From assembly GCA_003561595.1 (NCBI GenBank), contig PWWF01000362.1, positions 1-10,318 on the forward strand: a stretch of 10,318 nt of DNA. Direction: 5' to 3'. Made by a program: the position numbers and the translations under genes. This stretch comes from Paracoccaceae bacterium (GTDB taxonomy: Bacteria > Pseudomonadota > Alphaproteobacteria > Rhodobacterales > Rhodobacteraceae). Below, piece after piece: positions 1-6,522 of the stretch; the stretch's first letter is position 1; each line of letters begins with the position of its first letter. The notes under the pieces are model-generated. The model ran no database searches. It was not told where the DNA came from and worked only from the letters and a program-made list of their open reading frames with translations.

Positions 1-134
1 GCGACCAGCACCGCAGCAGGGCGCAGCTTGCGCGTTTCAGGCAGCACCACATCGGGGTTCAGGTCAAAATCGCTGGAACTTACAGCCGTCACATCAAGCG
101 CGGCACGCAAACGCGCCGCGGCATCAGCCGTCAT
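1..134 (-). CDS. NUDIX hydrolase, CoA pyrophosphatase-like (N-terminal fragment)
   Basis: This minus-strand gene starts at ATG 134-132 and runs off the left edge, leaving about 44 codons. The visible protein begins MTADAAARLRAAL, continues through a SSDFDLNP stretch and reaches RKLRPAAVLVA. That last pattern resembles the segment just before the NUDIX core of proteobacterial CoA pyrophosphatases (NudL/YeaB type), which cleave CoA to 4'-phosphopantetheine and 3',5'-ADP. The NUDIX box itself lies outside the window, so the catalytic assignment is by resemblance only. The start overlaps the hslO stop by 11 bases in another frame, and a GAGG lies 9 bases upstream inside hslO, which suggests translational coupling. 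Recalled gene order in Rhodobacteraceae (hslO then a NUDIX gene) supports the call. Another NUDIX subfamily cannot be excluded. Confidence 0.6.
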   Translation of the reverse strand, partial: MTADAAARLRAALDVTAVSSSDFDLNPDVVLPETRKLRPAAVLV

Positions 135-1071
135 CGCCGCTGGCCTCGAACCCCAGCGTCGCGGGATCGAGCACATAATGCGCGCCGCAGAACTGGCAGT
201 CCGCCGTCACGACCCCTTCATCCGTGGTCATGGTCGCAATGTCCTTGGCCGAATAGATCGACAGGCTGTTGCGCACCTTGTCCTCGGAACAGGAGCACCC
301 GAAATGCACGGGCTGAGGGTCAAAGATGCGCGGGGTTTCCTCGTGAAACAGGCGCAGCAGCAATTCCGGCGGCTGGACCGAGGGGCCGACCAGTTCCAGC
401 GGCTCGACCGTGTCCAGAAGCAGATTTGCGCGCGCCCAGTCCTCGGACATGGTGTCACGCTCGCGCGGGGTGGCCCCGGCGGCTTGCGGCATGTGCTGCA
501 ACATCACGCCGCCCGCGCGCCATGCCTCATCCGCCCCGCGCAGCGATGACTTGCCAAGGCTGAGCGCGAAGCGCGTGGGCAATTGCTCTGACTGTTCGAA
601 ATACGCCTCGGCGCAATCGGAAAGCGAGGCGCCCGCGATCGGGGTAATGCCCTGATAGGGTTCCATGTCGCGCCCCTGATCCAGCAGGATGGCGAAATAC
701 CCCTTGCCGATCTGCGGAAAGCCGGGGGCCTGATGGTTCAGTGCCTCGGGGTCGAAACTGGCATAGGCGCGGATGCGGGCGGGCGCGCCTTCCTCTTCGG
801 GCGCGACATAATCCGTCGCGATCAGCCGCAAGGGGCCATCACCACGGATCTGCAGGGACAGCCGCCAGCGCAGTTTGATGGTCTGCCCGATCAGTGCGGT
901 CAGCAGCACGGCTTCGGCCACCAGCGCCTCGACCGGGGCGGGATAGGCATGACGTTCCAGCAGCCGCTCCAGCGCGGAATCCAGCCGCGCGACGCGCCCG
1001 CGAATATCGCAGGCATCCAGTTGAAAGGGAAGCACCGTGTCATCCCAGGCGATTTGTCCGCCAATGCTCAT
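124..1071 (-). CDS. hslO: Hsp33 redox-regulated molecular chaperone
   Basis: This encodes a 315-residue cytoplasmic holdase chaperone of the Hsp33 family, which is activated by oxidation and unfolding and binds client proteins during oxidative and heat stress. The N-terminal part matches the family core (MSIGGQIAWDD, LLTALIGQTIKLRWRLSLQI, then GKGYFAILLDQG and PYQGI). The C-terminal redox switch is complete: C259-S-C261 and C292-Q-F-C295 form the expected CxC and CxxC zinc site. I chose ATG 1071-1069 because GGAG sits 5 bases upstream and the protein then begins as the family does. The reading frame stays open to an ATG at 1164, but those 31 extra codons cover a candidate promoter and resemble nothing. 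The coding end overlaps the NUDIX gene. The upstream promoter-like sequence suggests hslO is transcribed separately from the phosphatase gene. Confidence 0.95.
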   Translation of the reverse strand: MSIGGQIAWDDTVLPFQLDACDIRGRVARLDSALERLLERHAYPAPVEALVAEAVLLTALIGQTIKLRWRLSLQIRGDGPLRLIATDYVAPEEEGAPARIRAYASFDPEALNHQAPGFPQIGKGYFAILLDQGRDMEPYQGITPIAGASLSDCAEAYFEQSEQLPTRFALSLGKSSLRGADEAWRAGGVMLQHMPQAAGATPRERDTMSEDWARANLLLDTVEPLELVGPSVQPPELLLRLFHEETPRIFDPQPVHFGCSCSEDKVRNSLSIYSAKDIATMTTDEGVVTADCQFCGAHYVLDPATLGFEASGDDG

Positions 1072-1136
1072 GCCAACTCCTGTCTGGCGCGTCCAAGCCC
1101 CGCCCATCCGGCATGGGGCAGCGCCACTCATCCCCT

Positions 1137-1164
1137 CATATAAGAAGGATGCGCGCAGTGCCAA
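1137..1164 (-). promoter_or_regulatory. Candidate promoter for hslO
   Basis: On the minus strand, TTGGCA (1164-1159) is followed after 16 bases by TATATG (1142-1137). This is a fair match to a sigma70-type -35/-10 pair and would give a leader of roughly 60 bases before the hslO ATG. It lies in the 112-base gap after the phosphatase gene. Because Hsp33 is often heat-shock controlled, an RpoH-type promoter at the same place is an alternative; I cannot decide from sequence. Confidence 0.45.
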
Positions 1165-1183
1165 CAGGTTCAGTCCGGGCTGT

Positions 1184-2905
1184 TCAGGCGTCTATCGCGA
1201 TGCCACGATAATAGCGCGTGGTCCCGGACGGGGCCTGTACTGGCTGGTCAAATTCCAAGAGCGCCCCTGACACGTCATCGTCGAATTCCTCTTTCCCGGA
1301 CCAGGCGGTCAGTTCCCATTTCATCGCGTCCAGAAATTCCGCGCCGCGCGTCTGCGCCAGCTTGCCCAAAACCTTGTGCAGCCGCGCATCACCGAATTCC
1401 CGGCCATCCTGCGTCATGCATTCGGATATGCCATCGGAGTACAGAAACAGCCGGTCGCCAGGGAAAAGCTGCGCCGAAACCGGCGCGTAAACCGCGCCCG
1501 GCACCAGGCCGATGGGTAACCCGCCCTGGCCGAGAAACTCGATCTGGCCACCCGCGCGCTGGATCAGCGGGTGTGGATGGCCTGCCTGCACCAGCCCCAC
1601 CTGCCCGGTGCTCAGGTCGATATCGGCATAGGCGATGGTCAGGTAGGATTCAGTCTCGATCTCTTGCAGCATCAGGTCATTCATCCGCGCCGCGACATCA
1701 TGCGGCGCGCGCGCGATAACCGTGCCGGTATGGCGGTCGCGGGTCAGGGCGATGTTCTGGCTTTGCGCGCCGCCCGCGAACAGCCCGCCGATCCGCGCGC
1801 CCAGCATCGCGGCTGCAACACCGTGCCCCGATACATCGATGGAATAGACCCCGATCCGCGTTGCGCTGATCATGAAGGTGCCGACCATGTCTCCCCCCAC
1901 ATGGCCCGAGGATTGGAGCAACAAAGACAGCCGCGCCCCGCCAAACTCATGCACGCGCTGGCGCAGAAGCGATTGCTGCAGGCGCCGCGCCTCCATCAGG
2001 TCACGGTCCACGGCGTCATAGAGAAGCTGCAACTCATCCAGCGCGGCGCGCAATTCGGTGTTCTGGCGCATGGCCTGCGCCTCGGCCCGGCGGGCCTGTT
2101 CGCGGGCGCGGTGCAGTTCGGTGACATCCACCCGCACGCCCACACGCCCCCCATCCGCCGTCGGGCGTTCGGTGATCTGCAGGACACGGCCATCGGGCAG
2201 GTGCTGGCGCACGGTTTCGCCATCGCGATGGGCGCGCATCCGTTCTGCCAGCCAGGCCTCCTCGCACCCGACCGCTTCCGGGAACTGCCCCTTGGCGAGC
2301 GCGTGGCGCAGCATATCCTCGAACCGCGCCCCCTCGGCGATCACGTCGATACTGCGGTCATACATCTCTCGAAAGCGGCTATTGGCCAGAACCAGGCGGT
2401 CCTGCGCGTCGAAAAAGACAAAGCCATCATTCAGTGCCTCGACCGCATCGACCAGCCGCGCGCGGGCAAGGCGCACTTCGCGTTCCTTGGCCAGCAAGCG
2501 TTCACCCGCATTGATACGCGCGCGTAATTCATGTGCGCAGACAGGTTTGGCCAGAAAATCATCCGCGCCGACATCCAGCCCCTCGGCCACGGCATGCGTG
2601 TCGTTCTTCGAGGTCAGCAGAATGAAATAGCTGTAATGTTCCCGCGGCTGCGCACGAAAGGCACGGCAGAAATCCAGCCCGTCCATCTGCGGCATGATCC
2701 AGTCCGACAGGATCAGATCGAAATGCCGATCTGCGCACATCGCCAGCGCCTGCGCGCCGGTTTCCGCCTCTGCCGTGGTGTAGCCCCAGCCCTGCAGATG
2801 ACGCGCAAAGATCATCCGCTGCGCGCGGCTGTCATCCACGATAAGCGCCTGACGGCCCGTGGTAACGCCCGGATCGGGCAGGGAATGATTGTCTTGAACG
2901 CCCAT
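1184..2905 (-). CDS. Receiver-PAS-PP2C (SpoIIE/RsbU-type) response regulator phosphatase
   Basis: This 573-residue protein lacks membrane segments. Residues about 18-135 form a CheY-like receiver with the acidic pair D24-D25, phospho-acceptor D68 (in LILSDWIMP), T98 and K120. Residues about 150-265 form a PAS domain (NDGFVFFDAQDRLVLAN through VRVDVTELH). Residues about 266-320 are rich in E, R, A, Q and L and look like a coiled-coil signalling helix. Residues about 325-553 form a PP2C phosphatase with its metal-binding aspartates intact: D339 (GGDMVG), D357 (DVSGHG), D491 (YSDGISE) and the D542-D544 triplet. Proteins of this kind dephosphorylate a STAS anti-anti-sigma factor in partner-switching pathways. 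RbaY of Rhodobacter capsulatus is a known relative in type, but orthology is not shown here, so no symbol is given. The start is the only good ATG; its ribosome site is weak (AGG two bases upstream). It is divergent from the HPt gene. Confidence 0.9.
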   Translation of the reverse strand: MGVQDNHSLPDPGVTTGRQALIVDDSRAQRMIFARHLQGWGYTTAEAETGAQALAMCADRHFDLILSDWIMPQMDGLDFCRAFRAQPREHYSYFILLTSKNDTHAVAEGLDVGADDFLAKPVCAHELRARINAGERLLAKEREVRLARARLVDAVEALNDGFVFFDAQDRLVLANSRFREMYDRSIDVIAEGARFEDMLRHALAKGQFPEAVGCEEAWLAERMRAHRDGETVRQHLPDGRVLQITERPTADGGRVGVRVDVTELHRAREQARRAEAQAMRQNTELRAALDELQLLYDAVDRDLMEARRLQQSLLRQRVHEFGGARLSLLLQSSGHVGGDMVGTFMISATRIGVYSIDVSGHGVAAAMLGARIGGLFAGGAQSQNIALTRDRHTGTVIARAPHDVAARMNDLMLQEIETESYLTIAYADIDLSTGQVGLVQAGHPHPLIQRAGGQIEFLGQGGLPIGLVPGAVYAPVSAQLFPGDRLFLYSDGISECMTQDGREFGDARLHKVLGKLAQTRGAEFLDAMKWELTAWSGKEEFDDDVSGALLEFDQPVQAPSGTTRYYRGIAIDA

Positions 2906-3062
2906 GGCCTGTAATCTGATATCAGTTATTGCGAACCCTACAGTGCCAGTTGCGCGTTAACATGCGTTGAAAATATAAAGTTTTCGGTTTTTCCGCGTGG
3001 CGGGTAACAACCGAGCAGGATTTTCTGCATATATTCACGACAGGCGCAGATGCGAGGCAGAG
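2906..3062. promoter_or_regulatory. Divergent regulatory region between phosphatase and HPt genes
   Basis: This 157-base gap is visibly richer in A and T than its surroundings and must hold promoters for both flanking genes. A TATATT at 3030-3035 could be a -10 element for the HPt gene, and TTATAT on the minus strand (2978-2973) one for the phosphatase gene; neither has a convincing -35 at the right spacing. Two further elements are visible. One is a perfect 10-base palindrome, CTGATATCAG, at 2916-2925, ten bases before the phosphatase ATG. The other is GTTAA-N7-TGAA at 2956-2971, one base short of a CtrA-type box. All regulatory roles are inferred. Confidence 0.4.
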
Positions 3063-3398
3063 ATGATCAACTGGACGCGCATTCAGGAACTGTACGAGGA
3101 TTTCGGCGCAGACGGCGCCGAGGATCTTTTCGCAGCCTTTCTGGAAGAGACGCAGGAAGGGATGGACCGGCTGGAAGCGGCCATCACCCCCGACACCCTG
3201 CAATCAGAGTTTCATTTCCTGAAAGGGGCCGCACTGAACATGGGCTTCGATGAGGTCTCCGCGCTGTGCGAACAGGGCGAGCAGCTTGCGCGCGACGGGC
3301 AGGATGCATCGGAGTTCAAGGCGCGGGTGCTGGCTGTCCTGCCCGCCACATGCGCGCAGTTCCGTCAGGAATGGCGCAGCCGCGTCGGGCTGGGATAA
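3063..3398 (+). CDS. HPt (histidine phosphotransfer) domain protein
   Basis: This encodes a 111-residue single-domain protein beginning MINWTRIQELYEDFG. The motif EFHFLKGAALNMGF is the HPt signature, with H51 as the expected phosphorylated histidine, followed by the usual K-G-A-A-x-N-x-G pattern. Helices before and after fit the four-helix HPt bundle. Such proteins shuttle phosphoryl groups between receiver domains, or between a hybrid kinase and a response regulator. The start at 3063 is favoured by GAGG five bases upstream; the frame is open to 2997 but that extension lies in the promoter region and shows no conserved character. The divergent neighbour carries a receiver domain, making it the obvious candidate partner. 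No histidine kinase lies in the window. The gene ends 8 bases from the ilvA stop. Confidence 0.88.
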   Translation: MINWTRIQELYEDFGADGAEDLFAAFLEETQEGMDRLEAAITPDTLQSEFHFLKGAALNMGFDEVSALCEQGEQLARDGQDASEFKARVLAVLPATCAQFRQEWRSRVGLG

Positions 3399-3406
3399 GC
3401 GCGCCC

Positions 3407-4654
3407 TCAGATCACGAAGCCCGCCATCACGTCATCTTCGGTGATATCGGTAAAGATGAACCCCTGCGCGGCCATCCGCTCGTAAAGCGTGACAAAATTC
3501 TCGGGGCGAGTCGTCTCGATCCCGATCAGCACCGTGCCGAAATTCCGCGCAGTCTTTTTCAGATATTCGAACCGCGCGATATCATCCTCTGGGCCAAGGG
3601 TTTCCAGAAAATCACGCAACGCACCGGGGCGCTGGGGCAGCCGCAGCATCATGTATTTCTTGGTTCCCTGATACCGCATGGCGCGTTCCTTGACCTCTGG
3701 CAGACGCTCGAAATCAAAATTCCCGCCCGAGGCAAGGCAGACCACCGTCTTGCCCGCGATCTGGTCTGCCAGCGCGGGCAGCGCATCCACCGACAGCGCG
3801 CCCGCAGGTTCCAGGACGATCCCTTCGACATTCAGCATGTCGAGGATGGTGATGCAGATGCGGTTTTCGGGCGCGATCAGCACATCTTCCAGCGCGACAT
3901 CGCGCAACTGGGCAAAGGTATGCTCGCCAATCCGCGCCACGGACGCCCCATCGACAAAGCTGTCCAGCCCCTGCAGGGTCACGGGGCCGCCCTGCTGCAA
4001 CGCCGCGCGCAGGCTGGCCCCGCCCGCTGGTTCCACATAGCGCAGCGCCGTTGTCGCACCCGTTGCGCGCAGATAGCGCGTCACTCCCGCGCTCAGACCG
4101 CCGCCGCCCACTGGCAGCACCACCATGTCCGGCGCACGCCCCAGCTGCGCCAGCATCTCGACCGCGACGCTGGCCTGCCCCTCGATCACATCGGCATCGT
4201 CAAAGGGCGACAGGAAATGCGCCCCGGCCTGCATGCAGAACGCCTGTGCCGCCGACAGCGACTGGTCGAAAATATCGCCCACCAGCCGGATCTCGACCTG
4301 ATCGCCCCCGAACGCGCGGGTCTTCATGATCTTCTGCTGCGGGGTCGTCACCGGCATGAAGATCGTCCCCTGCACGCCGAAATGGCGGCAGGCAAAGGCC
4401 ACCCCCTGCGCATGGTTGCCCGCACTGGCGCAGACGAAATGGCGCTGATCGGGGGCCTGGTCCAGCCGCTTGCGCATGGCGGTAAAGGCGCCGCGTATCT
4501 TGTAGCTGCGCACGGGACTCAGGTCTTCGCGTTTCAGCCAGATATCGGCGCCGAACCGGTCCGACAGATAGTCATTGCGTGTCAGCGGCGTGGGCGGGAA
4601 CACCGCGCGCATGGCCTGCGTCGCATCCTGCGCCGCCTTCCGGAAGTCAGGCAT
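3407..4654 (-). CDS. ilvA: Threonine dehydratase (threonine ammonia-lyase), ACT-containing short form
   Basis: This 415-residue PLP enzyme deaminates L-threonine to 2-oxobutanoate and ammonia, the first committed step of isoleucine synthesis. The fold-type II core shows K52 in SYKIRGAF (Schiff-base lysine), SAGNHAQG at 77-84 (substrate loop) and the glycine loop GGGG at 183-186, which binds the cofactor phosphate. A C-terminal ACT-like regulatory domain follows at about 335-415 (MMLRLPQRPGALRDFLETL onward), consistent with isoleucine feedback control. The length fits the single-ACT class, unlike the longer two-ACT E. coli enzyme. I chose ATG 4654-4652 because it starts MPDFRKAAQ as expected; the frame extends 12 codons further without similarity. 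The ATG lies inside the last codons of the thioesterase gene (8-base overlap), with an AAAGG-type site upstream, so the two are probably coupled. Confidence 0.94.
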   Translation of the reverse strand: MPDFRKAAQDATQAMRAVFPPTPLTRNDYLSDRFGADIWLKREDLSPVRSYKIRGAFTAMRKRLDQAPDQRHFVCASAGNHAQGVAFACRHFGVQGTIFMPVTTPQQKIMKTRAFGGDQVEIRLVGDIFDQSLSAAQAFCMQAGAHFLSPFDDADVIEGQASVAVEMLAQLGRAPDMVVLPVGGGGLSAGVTRYLRATGATTALRYVEPAGGASLRAALQQGGPVTLQGLDSFVDGASVARIGEHTFAQLRDVALEDVLIAPENRICITILDMLNVEGIVLEPAGALSVDALPALADQIAGKTVVCLASGGNFDFERLPEVKERAMRYQGTKKYMMLRLPQRPGALRDFLETLGPEDDIARFEYLKKTARNFGTVLIGIETTRPENFVTLYERMAAQGFIFTDITEDDVMAGFVI

Positions 4655-5072
4655 GTGCGGGGCCTTTCTCCAGCACCGCACGCACGGCATCGGGCATGGC
4701 GGTCGATTTGCGTGTCACGGGGTCGAAAAACACCTCGACGGCGTCATAACTTGCATGCTGCACGCCCGTATCGGCATGCAGCATCCGCATGTGAAAGGCG
4801 CAGCTTTTCGTCCCGATCCGCGACACAGCGCCGTCAATCACGATCAGATCGCCCGCGGTCAGTTCGCGGATAAAGCGCGTCGTCACCTCTGCCGCGACCG
4901 TATGCACGCCATAGTCGCGCTGCATGACCGAATAGGGCAGGCCCAGCGCGGTCCAGATGTGATAGCAGGCATCGTCGAAAAACGGCGCGTAGTGGCGCAC
5001 ATTCATATGCCCGAAATGATCATGATGCCATGGATGCACCACCGCGCGCACAAGTTCCAGCCGATCCGTCAT
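4647..5072 (-). CDS. Acyl-CoA thioesterase, hotdog fold (4HBT family)
   Basis: This 141-residue cytoplasmic protein has the pattern HHDHFGHMNVRHY at 16-28, which fits the 4-hydroxybenzoyl-CoA thioesterase family motif D-x-x-G-H-x-N. D18 is the likely catalytic aspartate. The following text (FDDACYHIWTALGL, TTRFIRELTAGD, SRIGTKSCAFHMRML) matches the helix and strands of a single hotdog domain, and the length is typical. It would hydrolyse an acyl-CoA, but the substrate cannot be read from sequence. An AGGGGG sits 7 bases before the ATG. It lies 19 bases after the transporter gene and overlaps ilvA, so the three are probably one transcript. A role tied to 2-oxobutanoate or propionyl-CoA metabolism is conceivable but unsupported. 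Confidence 0.85.
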   Translation of the reverse strand: MTDRLELVRAVVHPWHHDHFGHMNVRHYAPFFDDACYHIWTALGLPYSVMQRDYGVHTVAAEVTTRFIRELTAGDLIVIDGAVSRIGTKSCAFHMRMLHADTGVQHASYDAVEVFFDPVTRKSTAMPDAVRAVLEKGPAHA

Positions 5073-5091
5073 TCAGGGCCCCCTGTTGCCT

Positions 5092-6417
5092 TCAGCCAGT
5101 TAGCAGCCGCCAGATCACGAAGGCAAGCGCGGCAAAGGGCAGGCTGCGCCCGACGACAAAGATACGCCAGCTCCACCAGCGGCTTTTCGCGCCCAGCGCA
5201 TAGACCACGCGCCCATGCGGCAGCGCCCAGCACAATAGCCCCGCCCCGATCACGCCAGAGGCGACAATGACATTCGTGCCGCCGAACTGGTCCAGGAAAT
5301 CCAGAAACGGCATCCCCGCCACCTGCAATTGCACGGGCGAGAAACTCAGCGCCGAGGGCAGGCCCAGCCCCACCATCAGCGCCCCGGTCGCGGCCACGGC
5401 GCGGGTATTGGACAGGTCCAGCTCCTCGGCAAAGGCCGCGATGATCACTTTCAGCCCGGCCAGACAACTGCTGAAGGCCGCCGCAAAGAACATGCCGAAA
5501 AACGCAATCGCCAGCCATGGGCCGATCTGCATTTCCTCGAACACGCGCGGCAGGGTCGAGAAGGCCAGTTCGCTGCCCGCGCCCGGATCCAGCCCATAGG
5601 CAAAGACAAAGGGAAAGATCATCCAGCCCGCCAGCAGCGCGATACTTGTTTCCGTTGCGGCAACAATCAGGCTGGCGCGCGGCACATTGGTCTTGCGTGG
5701 GATATAGCTGCCATAGGTCACCAGATAGCCCTGCCCGATGGCCAAGGTGTAAAACGCCTGCCCGAAGGCGAAAAACCACAGCTCTGGCCGGGCCAGCGCG
5801 CCGGACTCCCATGTCGTCATGAAACTCACGGCCTGTGACCAGCCATCGGTCGTGGCCGCCACCCCCACCAGCCCCGCGATCAGCAGCGCCAGAAACGGCA
5901 TCAGCACCTTGGAAAATGCCTCGATCGCGCGCACCCCGCGCAGCAGCACCAGCGCCGCCAGCCCCGTCACGATCAGGAAATACCAGATGGAATTATAGCC
6001 TGCGGTAAACGCGTCAAAGCCCCGCAGCTCCAGCCGGATGGCATCAACCGCGTAGCCCAGTGTCCAGCCGGTGATGACCAGATAATAGCTGGTGATCACG
6101 ATGGTCAGAGTGACCACCAGCCAGCCATAGACAGCCCCCAGCCGCGTCGCCCCGCGAAATGTGGTCACGACCGATCCCTGCCGCACCCGCCCGGCGGCCA
6201 CTTCCAGCATCATCACAGGCAGGGCCACGATCACAAGCGCGATCAGATAGGCGGCGATGAACGCACCGCCCCCGTTTTCGCCCACCATATAGGGAAAGCG
6301 CCACAGGTTCCCCAGCCCCACGGCCGCCGCCGCCATGGAAAACACAAAGGCCGGCTCGGAGGACCATTGATCGCGCGTGCCCGCCTGCAGATGCTGCGCT
6401 GTCTCTCGCTCGCTCAT
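5092..6417 (-). CDS. Sodium-dependent transporter, NSS/SNF family
   Basis: This 441-residue inner-membrane protein belongs to the neurotransmitter:sodium symporter family, which moves amino acids or related solutes with Na+ in the LeuT fold. The TM1 signature is AVGLGNLWRFPY at about 32-43, with R40 matching the outer-gate arginine of LeuT. Y112 in SYYLVITGWTLGY matches the substrate-gate tyrosine of TM3. The unwound TM6 region appears as GQAFYTLAIGQGYLVTYGSY at 219-238. Hydrophobic segments suggest 11-12 membrane helices, and the length is close to MhsT-type bacterial members. Substrate is unknown; an amino acid is likely. The start is the first ATG of the frame, yet no good Shine-Dalgarno sequence precedes it. 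It heads the operon with the thioesterase and ilvA and is divergent from argG. Confidence 0.92.
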   Translation of the reverse strand: MSERETAQHLQAGTRDQWSSEPAFVFSMAAAAVGLGNLWRFPYMVGENGGGAFIAAYLIALVIVALPVMMLEVAAGRVRQGSVVTTFRGATRLGAVYGWLVVTLTIVITSYYLVITGWTLGYAVDAIRLELRGFDAFTAGYNSIWYFLIVTGLAALVLLRGVRAIEAFSKVLMPFLALLIAGLVGVAATTDGWSQAVSFMTTWESGALARPELWFFAFGQAFYTLAIGQGYLVTYGSYIPRKTNVPRASLIVAATETSIALLAGWMIFPFVFAYGLDPGAGSELAFSTLPRVFEEMQIGPWLAIAFFGMFFAAAFSSCLAGLKVIIAAFAEELDLSNTRAVAATGALMVGLGLPSALSFSPVQLQVAGMPFLDFLDQFGGTNVIVASGVIGAGLLCWALPHGRVVYALGAKSRWWSWRIFVVGRSLPFAALAFVIWRLLTG

Positions 6418-6522
6418 GAGGTGTCAGGTAACCGGCGCACCCGCCCGTTTCAACGCCCCCTTGCCGAGTGCGCACAAAGCCAATAGACCACCGCGCAACT
6501 GCCGCGCGCTGATGGAGTTCCC
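6418..6522. promoter_or_regulatory. Divergent promoter region between the NSS transporter and argG
   Basis: This 105-base gap separates two divergent genes and should contain a promoter for each. For argG, TTGCCG at 6461-6466 could serve as a -35, but the -10 region near 6482-6489 is only a poor match. An 8-base palindrome, GTGCGCAC, lies at 6468-6475, inside that putative spacer. No convincing ARG-box or terminator is visible. The argG ribosome site is clear: GGAG at 6514-6517, five bases before the ATG. Confidence 0.35.

Noticed and set aside
1072..1164. N-terminal extension of hslO to the ATG at 1164
   Set aside because: The extension lacks family similarity and covers a promoter-like sequence, while ATG 1071 has a good ribosome site and the expected N-terminus.
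1571..2527. A 318-codon plus-strand frame opposite the phosphatase gene
   Set aside because: It is antisense to the receiver-PAS-PP2C gene, whose catalytic residues are all in place; the shadow shows no recognisable protein pattern.
2925..2955. Sigma54-type promoter (TGGCAC on the minus strand) before the phosphatase gene
   Set aside because: The downstream TTCGC lies about two bases too far away and lacks the required GC at the -12 position.
3380..3412. Intrinsic terminator between HPt and ilvA
   Set aside because: Only a 4-base GGGC/GCCC pairing with a large loop can be drawn, and there is no T tract.
3266..4873. A 535-codon plus-strand open frame opposite ilvA and the thioesterase gene
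   Set aside because: It is antisense to two clearly recognised genes, has a composition rich in R, H, Q, P and A, lacks domain motifs, and is the usual shadow frame of GC-rich codon use.
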